Assembly (NCBI GenBank): GCA_026786185.1
Contig: JAJAYP010000165.1
Coordinates: 1-39,704, forward strand
Direction of reading: 5' to 3'
DNA from: Gemmatimonadaceae bacterium
GTDB lineage: Bacteria; Gemmatimonadota; Gemmatimonadetes; Gemmatimonadales; Gemmatimonadaceae
DNA: 39,704 nt
Shown here: in pieces, positions 26,698 to 36,430 of the stretch
Numbering within the stretch: the first letter of the stretch is position 1
How the letters are laid out: every line of letters starts with the position of its first letter
The notes under the pieces: generated by a model
The model's input: the letters and a program-made list of their open reading frames with translations, nothing else
Told to the model about the DNA's origin: nothing
Databases searched by the model: none
Made by a program: the position numbers and the translations under genes

Positions 26698-26808
26698 GAC
26701 GGGCGGAGTGGAACGGAGGTCGGTTGCACCTCCACCAACATAGCGCAGGCGTCCGTCAGCGTGCGGGTGCTGCGCGAGCGAGTCGGCGCGGCGCGAGTCT
26801 GTCGGCGC

Positions 26809-26997
26809 TCAGTGGTTGCTGTCAGCGCCCCGCAACTCGTACTTGAGCTGAAGGGCGGCCATCCGCTGGACCAGTTCCTGGAACTGATCGTCGGGCATCT
26901 CCGCGCAGCTCGGCCGAAGCCGTCGACGCAACTCCGCCTCGATGCGTTCGAGTCGATCGGCGCGCGCGTGAAGAGTCAATTCGGCGATTCTCATCCG
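26809..26997 (-). CDS. Small hypothetical protein
   Basis: MRIAELTLHARADRLERIEAELRRRLRPSCAEMPDDQFQELVQRMAALQLKYELRGADSNH; amphipathic helical composition. Confidence 0.45.
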   Translation of the reverse strand, partial: RMRIAELTLHARADRLERIEAELRRRLRPSCAEMPDDQFQELVQRMAALQLKYELRGADSNH

Positions 26998-27177
26998 GGT
27001 CGGACGAAGGGGAACGGGACACTCGGGAGCCATCGACGAGACAGTGCTCGATGCAAGACGCGCCGACGTCAGGAGTTGTCACGGCCGTGTTTGCCAAGCC
27101 GCTCCGCGAACGAACTCAGCGTGCCGGTCGGAAAATTGCTTTGCACGCGATTATCACCACGCACACAGAGGATTGCG

Positions 27178-28014
27178 ATGCGCTTCGGATCTGGGGGACG
27201 CAGCTCGAACGTCGAGGACAAGCGAGGACTGGGCGGCAGGGCGGGCATGGGAATCGGAGGCACGGTCGTGCTGCTCGTCCTCAGCCTCGTCTTCGGACGT
27301 GACTTCATCGGCGAGTCCGGCTTGCAACCGGGGGTGACGTCGACATCGGGTGGTGGCTTGTCGGCGGCGGACTCCGCTCGCGAGGAGCCGCAGGTCGTGT
27401 TCGTGGGCCAGGTGCTCGACGATGCGCAGCGGACGTGGGCCACGCTGCTTCCGAAGTATGGCGCGCAGTATCGCGACGCGAAGCTCGTGCTCTTTCGCGA
27501 TGCGACCGCCACCGGATGCGGCACGGGGCAGTCGGCGATGGGTCCGTTCTACTGCCCGCTGGACGAGAAGGTCTACATCGACCTCGGCTTCTACGACGAG
27601 CTACAGCGCCGGCTCGGCGCATCGGGCGACTTCGCGCAGGCGTACGTGATCGCGCATGAGATCGGACACCATGTGCAGCATCTGCTGGGCACCGATCAAC
27701 AGGTGCGCCGCGCACAACAGGGCGATCCGGGCTCGGCGAACCAGTACTCGGTACGGCTCGAGCTTCAGGCCGACTGCTTCGCCGGCGTGTGGGGTCGCTC
27801 GACGGAGCAGCGCAACAATCTCAGTCAGGGCGACATCGAAGAGGGGATGAATGCGGCCGCTTCAGTCGGCGACGACCGAATCCTCCAGAAAACCGGCCGG
27901 AGCACGAACGTGGAGTCGTTCACCCACGGCTCGTCGGCGCAACGCGTGAGCTGGTTCAAGAAAGGGTTCGACTCGGGTGACCCGAAGGCGTGCGATACCT
28001 TTGCCGCGCGCTAG
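27178..28014 (+). CDS. Neutral zinc metallopeptidase (YpfJ-like family)
   Basis: 'MRFGSGGRSSNVEDKRGLGGRAG'; 'YVIAHEIGHHVQHLLG' HExxH; 'RLELQADCFAGVWG'. Confidence 0.95.
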   Translation: MRFGSGGRSSNVEDKRGLGGRAGMGIGGTVVLLVLSLVFGRDFIGESGLQPGVTSTSGGGLSAADSAREEPQVVFVGQVLDDAQRTWATLLPKYGAQYRDAKLVLFRDATATGCGTGQSAMGPFYCPLDEKVYIDLGFYDELQRRLGASGDFAQAYVIAHEIGHHVQHLLGTDQQVRRAQQGDPGSANQYSVRLELQADCFAGVWGRSTEQRNNLSQGDIEEGMNAAASVGDDRILQKTGRSTNVESFTHGSSAQRVSWFKKGFDSGDPKACDTFAAR

Positions 28015-28023
28015 GGCGCGCGG

Positions 28024-28125
28024 GCGTGCGGCGAGAGGCGAGAGGCGTGCGGCGAACTGACAACTGACAGCTCCTTATTTCGAACGGTTCACGGTTCACG
28101 GTTCACGAGCAGTTTTCAGTTCGCC
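28024..28125. repeat. Heptanucleotide-phased repeat cluster with a 10-bp inverted repeat, between convergent genes
   Basis: In-register 7-mers gcgtgcg|gcgagag|gcgagag|gcgtgcg|gcgaact|gacaact|gacagct|...|gttcacg x3; perfect inverted repeat GGCGAACTGA (28051-28060) / TCAGTTCGCC (28116-28125). Confidence 0.75.
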
Positions 28126-28131
28126 GGCCGC

Positions 28132-29517
28132 TCAAACAGCGTCACTCAGGCTCGTGAAGTTGAAGTCGCGAACCTTGAGCGTGGGGAACACCACGTTCCC
28201 GCCCGATTCGGTGCCCGCGATACGGTCGGCGCGGCCAATCATCTCCAGGTTATTCAGCATGAACAACGGGCTCTCGTTGAAGCGAAGATTCTTCACCGAT
28301 CGCGTCACCTTCCCGTTCTCGATCAGGAAGGTCCCATCCCGTGTGAGTCCGGTATACAGCACGGTGCGGGGATCGACCTGACGCAGATACCACAGCCGGG
28401 TGACGAGGATGCCGCGCGGGGTCGACGCGATCATCTGCTCGGTCGTCGCGTCTCCGCCTACCATCTTCACCGATCCCAGCCCGCCGTTCGGGCGCACGTT
28501 CTTCTTCTGCGCCCAGAAGCGTGAGTAGTTGAGCTGCTTCAGCACGCCGTTCTCGATCCAGACCTCGCGGCCGAGCGGGAGTCCTTCGCCAGTCCAGGGT
28601 TGGCCGAGCAGCTGCTGATCGGCGGGGTCGGAAAAGAGCGTGACCTTCGAATCAACGATCTTCTCGCCGATCTTCGTGCCGCCTCCCTGCTTGGCGAATG
28701 CCGAGCGTCCTTCGTCGGCGCTGCGCGCATCGAGGGAGAACGCCAGCAGCTGTACGAGATCGCCGACCGCCTGAGGTTCGAGGATCACCGTGTAGCGGCC
28801 TGGCTCGACGGCCACCGGATTGCGCGAGGCACGCGCTTTCTGGATGGCGCGATCGCTCACCGACTTGAAGTCGATCTGTCGCCAGTCCGGATGATCCGCC
28901 GCCGCCCAGCCGGAGCCGGTGCCGTCGTTGGTGCGGACGGTGAGCTGGTAGTTGGCGCTGGTAGAGGGAAAGTAGGCATACAACCCCGTGTTGGACGCGA
29001 TGGCGTTGTAGTTCGTGCCGGCGACGATGAAGCCAGCAGCCGCGAGATCTCCTGCCGCCTTCGCGGCGTCGATGGCCGTGCGCGCGGCCGCCGCGCGGTC
29101 GGCCGGGGTGAGATTCGCCGTCGAATCGAACCAGGAATCGACGTCGCCGTACTGCTGCGGAGGCAGCAACGGCATGTTCTCGGGATCATCTGGCGCAAGC
29201 TTCGCAATCGCCTCGCTCTGTCGCACGGCTCGCTCCACGCCGGCGGCCGAGAAATCGCTCGTCGTGACGACGGCGTGCTTGGGCCCGTATCCGCTTTGCA
29301 CCACGAGCTGCGAATTGCTCACGCCGCCCGAGGTCGAGATGCGATTGGCGGCGAAACGGATGTTGCCGGTGTACCCGCCGTTGAGCTGCACGCCGATGGT
29401 GTCAGCCTTCGACAGCTTCACGATGCGCTCGAGAAACGCCTGCGCCTCGGCCCGGGACATCATGTCGTTGGGCGACAGCGGGCTGTCCGTTCCGAACAGG
29501 CTTCTGGGGGCGCTCAT
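28132..29517 (-). CDS. TldD/PmbA family protein (PmbA/TldE-like)
   Basis: 461 aa; C-terminal TldD/PmbA-type 'GGNVVFPTLKVRDFNFTSLSDAV'; no HExxxH; start overlaps the upstream TldD stop by 4 bp. Confidence 0.85.
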   Translation of the reverse strand: MSAPRSLFGTDSPLSPNDMMSRAEAQAFLERIVKLSKADTIGVQLNGGYTGNIRFAANRISTSGGVSNSQLVVQSGYGPKHAVVTTSDFSAAGVERAVRQSEAIAKLAPDDPENMPLLPPQQYGDVDSWFDSTANLTPADRAAAARTAIDAAKAAGDLAAAGFIVAGTNYNAIASNTGLYAYFPSTSANYQLTVRTNDGTGSGWAAADHPDWRQIDFKSVSDRAIQKARASRNPVAVEPGRYTVILEPQAVGDLVQLLAFSLDARSADEGRSAFAKQGGGTKIGEKIVDSKVTLFSDPADQQLLGQPWTGEGLPLGREVWIENGVLKQLNYSRFWAQKKNVRPNGGLGSVKMVGGDATTEQMIASTPRGILVTRLWYLRQVDPRTVLYTGLTRDGTFLIENGKVTRSVKNLRFNESPLFMLNNLEMIGRADRIAGTESGGNVVFPTLKVRDFNFTSLSDAV

Positions 29518-31139
29518 GCCTTTCTCCCCGTGTTGATGACGTTGATGTTGCGGAAGCGGCTCGGCACGCAGCCGTGACTCACCGCATTCGATTGTGCAGG
29601 CTGTCCCTTTCCGTCGAAGAAGCTCGCGCCCATCTCATAGCTCGCGCGTCCACCCATCATGTCCAGGGCATTCCAGAATTCCGGCGTGCGTATCTGATAC
29701 GCGACGTCCTTCAACATGCCGATGACCTTTCCTCCCTTGATCTCATAGAACAACTGACCGCCGAACTGTGCGTTGTAGCGCTGCTGATCGATCGAGAAGC
29801 TGCCGTCGCCCACGATGCCGATGCCGCGATCGGTCGCGGCGATCAGGTCGTCCCAGCCCTGCTCCTTCGTGCCCGGGAGCTGCGAGACGTTCGGCATGCG
29901 CTGGAACTGCACGCTGCTCCAGTTGTCGCCATGACTGCACCCGTGGCTTCGCACGGGTCGCTTCTGGCTGGTGTACCACCAGTCCAGCATGGGCGCCTGC
30001 TCGCGCGTGGTCTGGTAGTCGTTGACGACACCCTCCTTGATGATCAGGAACTCGTCCGGCTTCACGCCGTCGTCGTCCCATCCGATCGTCGAGCATCCAC
30101 CTTCCTGCGAGCGATCGCCCTGGATGTTCAGCATGCTCGGCCCGTAACGGAACGAGCCGAGCTTCTCGCGCGGCGGCGCCAGGAAGCTCGTTCCAGCGTA
30201 GTTGGCCTCGTACCCCATGGCGCGATCGAGCTCGGTGGGATGCGCGATGCTCTCGTGAATGGTGAGCCACAGGTGGTTCGGATGCAGGATGAGATCGTAC
30301 CGACCCACGTCCACCCCCTTGGCCTTGAGCTTCTCGGCCGCCTCTTCGCCCCATTGCCGCGCATTCTCCACGGGCCTGGCGGCGACGAGGTATTCGTAGC
30401 CGCGCGCCATCGGCTGGATCACGTTGGTGCGCGTCTGGAAGTCGGAAAAGTCGGGCTTCACCGCCGTCGCGGCGAAGGGGAGCCAGCTGCGTATCACCGT
30501 CTGCGTCGTGAACGTCCCTTCCGTGTTCGCGTAGTTCTTCTCTTCCTTCACGAAGAACATGTTGCTGTTCACGAACTTCACCCCCGGCACCTTCATGGCT
30601 TCGGCATTCGCGCGGATGAGCAGGTCGGCCTTCTGCTCGATCGGCACGGTGAAGGGATCGATCGTGTGCGGGGTGACGTAGCGTCCATCCGGAGTGGGGC
30701 TGGCGGGTGCGAGGCGCACCCGGTCGGCCGCCGTCAGCGCATTGGCTTTCGCGATCGCCAGCGCCTCTTTCGTAGCCGCCACCACGCCGCTCTTCGTGAG
30801 ATCGCGAGAAGCGCCGAACCCCCACGTGCCCTTCACGAGCACCCGGACGCCGACGCCGAGGGTGTCCGTGTCGACCACGTTGATGATCTGCTGCTCGCGA
30901 GTGATGACGAAGTTGTTGCGGTAGCGTCCGATGCGGGCATCGGCGAACTCCGCCCCACCCATCGTCGCCGCGTTCAGCGCTTCGGTGAGCAGCTCCTTCG
31001 TCGCCGGATCCATTGCCGGCGGTTCGGACGGGGGAGACGCGCCGCGGGCGAGCGAATCGGCTCTCGCCAGTGCCGGCGCGCCCAGCGCGAGGGCGCCGGC
31101 GGCGGCGCCGGTTTTCAGGAAGTCACGCCTGGTGGTCAT
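29514..31139 (-). CDS. TldD-like metallopeptidase with Tat signal
   Basis: Tat signal MTTRRDFLKTGAAAGALALG; 'LTIHESIAHPTELDRAMGYEANYAGTSF' HExxxH. Confidence 0.9.
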   Translation of the reverse strand: MTTRRDFLKTGAAAGALALGAPALARADSLARGASPPSEPPAMDPATKELLTEALNAATMGGAEFADARIGRYRNNFVITREQQIINVVDTDTLGVGVRVLVKGTWGFGASRDLTKSGVVAATKEALAIAKANALTAADRVRLAPASPTPDGRYVTPHTIDPFTVPIEQKADLLIRANAEAMKVPGVKFVNSNMFFVKEEKNYANTEGTFTTQTVIRSWLPFAATAVKPDFSDFQTRTNVIQPMARGYEYLVAARPVENARQWGEEAAEKLKAKGVDVGRYDLILHPNHLWLTIHESIAHPTELDRAMGYEANYAGTSFLAPPREKLGSFRYGPSMLNIQGDRSQEGGCSTIGWDDDGVKPDEFLIIKEGVVNDYQTTREQAPMLDWWYTSQKRPVRSHGCSHGDNWSSVQFQRMPNVSQLPGTKEQGWDDLIAATDRGIGIVGDGSFSIDQQRYNAQFGGQLFYEIKGGKVIGMLKDVAYQIRTPEFWNALDMMGGRASYEMGASFFDGKGQPAQSNAVSHGCVPSRFRNINVINTGRKA

Positions 31140-31280
31140 GGGTATCGGGGAAAAGGGTCGTTCACGACGGACACATCGATTATACGACAGCACGAGGCCG
31201 GTGTTTCGTTGGCGCGACGGCCGGACGGGATGGAATCATCGCCGTCACGACCCGGTGGCGGAACGCGCGCAGATCGCGGG

Positions 31281-32939
31281 TCACGCGGTCCTCCCCGTGT
31301 TCACCACATTCACGTTCCGGAACCGGCTCGGCGGGCAGCCATGACTCACCGCGTTCGACTGCCCGGGCTGTCCCTTGCCGTCGTTGAAGGTGCCACCCAT
31401 TTCCCAGCTCTTCGCACCGCCGAGGAGGTCGAGCGACTTCCAGAACTCGGGTGTTCGCATCTGGTAGGCGACGTCCTTCAGCATCCCGACGATCTTGCCG
31501 CCCCGGATCTCGTAGTAGAGCTGGCCGCCGAACTGCGCATTGTAGCGTTGCTGGTCGATGGAGTACGAACCACGGCTGAAGATGGCGATGCCGCGGTCGG
31601 TCGCGGCGATGAGGTCATCCCATCCCAGGTCCTTTTCTCCGGGCATGAGGGAGACATTCGGCATGCGCTGGAACTGGACGTCGGATGACCGCTGGGCGTA
31701 GGAGCAGCCGTGCGATCGCATCGGCTTCCCCTGCCGCGCGTACCACCAGTCGAGCATCGGCGCCTGTTCGCGCGTCGTCTGGTAGTCCACCAGTACGCCG
31801 CGGCGGATGATGTCGAATCGATCGGGCTCCACGCCTTCGTCGTCCCACCCGATCGCAGCAAGCGACCCGGGTTGATCGCGGTCACCAGTGATGTGCATGA
31901 GGGGCGAGCCGAACTGGAGCGTTCCCAGCACCTCGCGGGGCGGCGCGGCGAAGCTGGTGCCGGCGTAGTTGGCTTCGTAGCCGAGCGCGCGATCGAGCTC
32001 GGTGGGATGGGCGACCGATTCGTGAATGGTGAGGAACAGGTGGCTGGGGTGGAGCACCAGATCGTACCGGCCGACATCCACCGATCTCGCCTTCAGCTTT
32101 TCCGAGGCCTGCTCGCCCCAGAGACGTGCGTTCTCGACGGGCTTCTTCTCGAGGAGGTATTCGTATCCGCGACCCATCGGCGCGATCACCTCGCCACGCG
32201 ACTGGAAGTCGGTGCGGTCGGTGGACACGGCGGTCGCGGTGAACGGCATCCAGCTCCGGACGGCCGTCTGCTGCGTGAACGTGCCCTCGGAATTGGCGTA
32301 GCTCTTTTCCTCCTTCACGAAGAGCATCGAGCTGGTGACGAAGCGAACGTTCGGCGCCTTCAACGCCGCCGCGTTGGTGCGCAGCAGCAGGTCGGCCTTC
32401 TGCTCGATCGGCACGTCGAACGGATCAATGGTGTACGCCGTCTGCCAGCGCCCATCGCGCACGACGGGCGCTGGCGCCAGCCGCACCCGGTCCGATTCGG
32501 GCAGTCGGTTGGCGCGCGCGATGGCGACCGCTTCACGTGCGGCGGCCACGACGCCGGCCTTCGTGAGGTCGCGAGTGGCGCCGAATCCCCACGTACCCTG
32601 CACAAGCACCCGCACTCCGACGCCCATCGTGTCGCCCTCGGCCACGTTCACGATCTGCTGTTCCCGCGTGCTCACGGAGCTGTTCCGATAGCGTGACAGG
32701 CGAGCGTCGGCGAACTGCGCGCCGCCACTTCGTGCCGCATCGAGCGCCTCGAGCAGAAGCTCGCGGACCACGGGATCCATGGCCGGCGGGCGGAGGTCTG
32801 CACCGGGCTCCAGGCGATCATCCAGCGAACTGGCCATGGCCGCTGCCGGGGCAAGCGCGCCGGCGGCGGCCGCGAGCGCCGCTGCCGAGGTTGCGCCCGA
32901 GGTGACGGTGGCCAGGAATTTTCGGCGGCTCTGGTTCAT
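31281..32939 (-). CDS. TldD-like metallopeptidase with Tat signal (tandem paralog)
   Basis: Tat signal MNQSRRKFLATVTSGATSAAALAAAAGA; 'LTIHESVAHPTELDRALGYEANYAGTSF'; collinear with 29514-31139. Confidence 0.9.
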   Translation of the reverse strand: MNQSRRKFLATVTSGATSAAALAAAAGALAPAAAMASSLDDRLEPGADLRPPAMDPVVRELLLEALDAARSGGAQFADARLSRYRNSSVSTREQQIVNVAEGDTMGVGVRVLVQGTWGFGATRDLTKAGVVAAAREAVAIARANRLPESDRVRLAPAPVVRDGRWQTAYTIDPFDVPIEQKADLLLRTNAAALKAPNVRFVTSSMLFVKEEKSYANSEGTFTQQTAVRSWMPFTATAVSTDRTDFQSRGEVIAPMGRGYEYLLEKKPVENARLWGEQASEKLKARSVDVGRYDLVLHPSHLFLTIHESVAHPTELDRALGYEANYAGTSFAAPPREVLGTLQFGSPLMHITGDRDQPGSLAAIGWDDEGVEPDRFDIIRRGVLVDYQTTREQAPMLDWWYARQGKPMRSHGCSYAQRSSDVQFQRMPNVSLMPGEKDLGWDDLIAATDRGIAIFSRGSYSIDQQRYNAQFGGQLYYEIRGGKIVGMLKDVAYQMRTPEFWKSLDLLGGAKSWEMGGTFNDGKGQPGQSNAVSHGCPPSRFRNVNVVNTGRTA

Positions 32940-33133
32940 TCGTCTGGATGTGATCGAGCGGACGATATCCGCGCGGAAGCGGCGCGGAGAGAGGGTGCGT
33001 CGATTCCCGGGTCTATGCGATGGCGATGCCTCTCGACATGTTGGATGCCGGCCAATGCGGACGCAACCTGGGCCCGCGTGGTGGGCGTATTTTTGCGCAT
33101 GTGCGTGAATCACTCATTGGCTCGTTCCACATC

Positions 33134-34807
33134 ATGACCAGCGGTTCGACTCCTTCTGACTCCGGCACGATGGTGCCGATCCAGCACAACGATCCTGCTG
33201 GCGCCACGGTGGCGCCAAGCTCACCGCGTGGCGTCGGGGAAGGTGCCAGGGAAGGCATTCGTCCGACGCAGCGTCCCAGTCGCACCCGGAGGACCGCTGT
33301 GCAGGCCACGCCACTCGCGGCGAATGCATCCGCACCATTGGTGCGGCCCGATGGTTCGCCGGCTCCCGTCGTGCATCTCGTTCCCGAACTCTCGCCGTAT
33401 GCGCGAACGGGCGGACTGGGCGAAGCGGTGTCCAGCCTCGCGAAGTATCAGGCCGCGTCGGGCATTCCCGTCACCGTGTTCATGCCGTTGTACGCGGTGA
33501 TCCGGGAGCGGGTCGAGGTGCAGCCGGTCGGGCCGGCGTTCGCGGTCGGGGGGGGGCCCCGTACGGAAACGGCGCGCATCTTCGAGCCGGTCGCGCCACA
33601 GGCGACTGGCGCGCCACGCGTGCTGTTCGTGGAGAGCGAGGAATACTTCGACCGACCAGGCTTGTACGGCGACGACGCGGGAGATTACCCGGACAACGCC
33701 GAGCGTTACGCGCTGTTCACGCGAGCCGTGCTCGTGGCCTTGCCCCGCGTGATGCCGCAGGCGCCGAGCATCCTGCATGCGCACGATTGGCAGACGGCGC
33801 TGGCGAGCGTGTATCTGAAGACCGAGTTCCTCGCGCATTCCTACTACGAGGGGATCCGGGCCGTGCTCTCGGTGCACAACGCCGGCTACCAGGGTCACTT
33901 TCCGGAATCGACGATGCCGGAGATCGGGCTCTCGCCGCTTCTGTACAACGATCGTCAGCTCGAATGGTACGGCCGCCTGAACCTGCTGAAGGGCGGGCTC
34001 GTGTTCTCCGATCTGGTGATCACCGTGAGCCCGACGCACGCGCACGAGCTTCGCACGGAGAAGGGAGGGTTCGGGCTCGATGGCGTGTTCGTGGGGCTGC
34101 GTGACCGGCTCGTCGGGATCGTGAACGGCATCGATCAGGACGTGTGGGATCCGTCGCGCGACACCTTCATCCCGCGTCGATTCTCCTCCGAGAACCTGCA
34201 GGGCAAGAAGCGCTGTCGCGTCGCCCTCCAGCGTGCGACCGGCATGAGCCGGTGGCAGGCGCCGATCTTCGCGCTCACGGCGCGGCTCGTCTCGCAGAAA
34301 GGGCTGGACCTGATCCTCGGCGATCCCGGCTACTTCGCGTTCGACGCACAGTACATCTTCCTCGGCCATGGTGAAGCGCGCTACGAGGCGATGCTCACCG
34401 AGCTGGCCGAACGGGCGCCGAGCCGGATCGCGGTGAAGCTCGACTTCACGGACGAGTTCGAGCACCTGCTGCTCGCTGGCGCGGACATGTGCCTCATGCC
34501 CTCGCAGTACGAGCCGTGCGGCCTCACCCAGATGCGCGCGCAGCGATACGGCACCATCCCCGTGGCGAGGCGGGTCGGTGGATTGGCGGACACCATCGAG
34601 GACGGCGTCACCGGCTTCCTGTTCGACGATTATACGCCGGCGGATTTCATGCGCGCCGCCATGCGCGCGGTGGATCAGTATCGCGAGACCGACGCGTGGG
34701 AGGAGATGATGCGCGAGGCGATGGCGCGCGACTTCGGATGGGAGAAGAGCGCTGCGCGATACCTCACGGTGTACCGCCGAGTGCTGACGCAGGCGTCGGT
34801 GCGGTAG
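33134..34807 (+). CDS. Glycogen/starch synthase (GT5 family)
   Basis: 'VVHLVPELSPYARTGGLGEAV', 'HAHDWQTALASVYLK', 'SVHNAGYQGHFP', 'LMPSQYEPCGLTQMRAQRYGTIPVARRVGGLADTIEDG'. Confidence 0.9.
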   Translation: MTSGSTPSDSGTMVPIQHNDPAGATVAPSSPRGVGEGAREGIRPTQRPSRTRRTAVQATPLAANASAPLVRPDGSPAPVVHLVPELSPYARTGGLGEAVSSLAKYQAASGIPVTVFMPLYAVIRERVEVQPVGPAFAVGGGPRTETARIFEPVAPQATGAPRVLFVESEEYFDRPGLYGDDAGDYPDNAERYALFTRAVLVALPRVMPQAPSILHAHDWQTALASVYLKTEFLAHSYYEGIRAVLSVHNAGYQGHFPESTMPEIGLSPLLYNDRQLEWYGRLNLLKGGLVFSDLVITVSPTHAHELRTEKGGFGLDGVFVGLRDRLVGIVNGIDQDVWDPSRDTFIPRRFSSENLQGKKRCRVALQRATGMSRWQAPIFALTARLVSQKGLDLILGDPGYFAFDAQYIFLGHGEARYEAMLTELAERAPSRIAVKLDFTDEFEHLLLAGADMCLMPSQYEPCGLTQMRAQRYGTIPVARRVGGLADTIEDGVTGFLFDDYTPADFMRAAMRAVDQYRETDAWEEMMREAMARDFGWEKSAARYLTVYRRVLTQASVR

Positions 34808-34828
34808 TCGTCGATCCATCACCCGGGA

Positions 34829-36394
34829 ATGTCTCTCATGCTTCAGCTACGTCGTCTCGCGATGCCGTTCGTGCTCGCATCGTGTGCAGTGATTCCCGCC
34901 AGCGCGTGCGGCCAGCTACCGCCCGCGTCACGGGCAGTAGCCGACAGTGCGCCACCGCCAGTGCCCCGCGAGTTTCGCGCGGCCTGGGTCGCATCGGTGA
35001 GCAACATCGATTGGCCGTCCAGGCCGGGCCTCAGCACTGCGGAGCAGCAGTCCGAGCTGATCGCGATGCTCGACAAGCTCGTGCAGCTGCGCATGAACGC
35101 CATCGTGCTCCAGGTCCGGCCGGCGGCCGATGCGCTCTATCAGTCGTCGCTCGAGCCGTGGTCGGACTTCCTCACGGGGGAGATGGGGCGCGCGCCGGAT
35201 CCGTTCTACGACCCGCTCACGTTCGCGACGGCGGAAGCGCACAAGCGCGGCCTGGAGATGCACGTCTGGATCAATCCGTACCGCGCGAAGCATCCCGCGA
35301 GCAAGTCGACGTCGGCCAGCCACGTCAGTCGCAGCCGGCCGGAGCTGGTGCGCACGTATGGCTCGTTCCTGTGGATGGATCCGGGGGATCCTGCCGTACG
35401 CGCACGCACCACCAACGTCGTGCTCGATCTTGTACGCCGCTACGACATCGATGCCGTGCACATGGACGACTACTTCTATCCGTATCCGGAATCGCGCAAC
35501 GGCCGTGAGATCGAGTTTCCGGACGAGTCCACCTATCGGCGCTATCGCCAGGGTGGCGGCACGCTGGAGCGGGATGACTGGCGGCGCGAGAACGTGAATG
35601 TGCTCATCAAGGAGCTGTACGAGAGCATTCACGCGACGAAGCCGTGGGTGCGGTTCGGTCTCAGTCCGTTCGGTATCTGGCGGCCCGGCTATCCGGCGTC
35701 GGTGCGCGGGCTCGATCAGTACGCCAAGCTCTACGCCGATGCGCGAAAGTGGCTGCACGAGGGGTGGGTGGACTACTTCACTCCGCAGCTCTACTGGGCG
35801 GTGAATCGCCCGGAGCAGAGCTACCCCGTGCTGCTGAAGTGGTGGACCGAGCAGAACCTGAAGGGTCGCCACATGTGGCCGGGCAACTATACCGGCAAGG
35901 TGGCGTTCACGAATTCGTCCGCCTGGCGGACCGACGAGGTGCTCGAGCAGATCCGGCTGACGCGCGCACAGCCTGGCGCGACCGGCAACGTGCACTTCAG
36001 CATGAAAGTGTTCATGGACGATCCGGATCATCTCGACGAGCGGTTGATGAGCGAGGTATACACTGAGCCGGCGCTCGTGCCGGCGTCACCATGGCTCGGC
36101 AGCGGCGTGCCCGTCGCTCCACGAATCGCGATGCGCGACGACTCGGCGTCCGGGTACTGGGTGCTCGACATCGCGCCGGGTGATACCGTGGTGAACGCTG
36201 CGCGGGCCGGCGCGACATGGCTGTTCGTCGTGCAGATGCGCACCGACGCCGGCTGGACGACGCGTATCGTGCCGGCGACCGAACGCCTGCACGTGCTCGC
36301 GCCGCGCAGCGGCGCAGCACCTCTCGACGTTCGCGTGATGGCGGTGGACCGTGTGGGAAACGCCGGACCAGCCGCGAGGCTGCCGCTGCGCTAG
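34829..36394 (+). CDS. Secreted family 10-like glycoside hydrolase (GHL10/DUF187 type)
   Basis: 'EFRAAWVASVSNIDWPSRPGLS', 'LEMHVWINPYRAKH', 'DAVHMDDYFYPYPE', 'VDYFTPQLYWAVNRPEQSYPVLLKWW'. Confidence 0.93.
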   Translation: MSLMLQLRRLAMPFVLASCAVIPASACGQLPPASRAVADSAPPPVPREFRAAWVASVSNIDWPSRPGLSTAEQQSELIAMLDKLVQLRMNAIVLQVRPAADALYQSSLEPWSDFLTGEMGRAPDPFYDPLTFATAEAHKRGLEMHVWINPYRAKHPASKSTSASHVSRSRPELVRTYGSFLWMDPGDPAVRARTTNVVLDLVRRYDIDAVHMDDYFYPYPESRNGREIEFPDESTYRRYRQGGGTLERDDWRRENVNVLIKELYESIHATKPWVRFGLSPFGIWRPGYPASVRGLDQYAKLYADARKWLHEGWVDYFTPQLYWAVNRPEQSYPVLLKWWTEQNLKGRHMWPGNYTGKVAFTNSSAWRTDEVLEQIRLTRAQPGATGNVHFSMKVFMDDPDHLDERLMSEVYTEPALVPASPWLGSGVPVAPRIAMRDDSASGYWVLDIAPGDTVVNAARAGATWLFVVQMRTDAGWTTRIVPATERLHVLAPRSGAAPLDVRVMAVDRVGNAGPAARLPLR

Positions 36395-36430
36395 CGCCAA
36401 CGGGACGCGGGGGCGCTCCGTAACCGTACC

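Noticed and set aside
33545-33562. G9 run followed by C4 in the GT5 gene as a possible phase-variation tract
   Set aside because: The frame is intact through it and such runs are expected at this GC content; no supporting context for phase variation.
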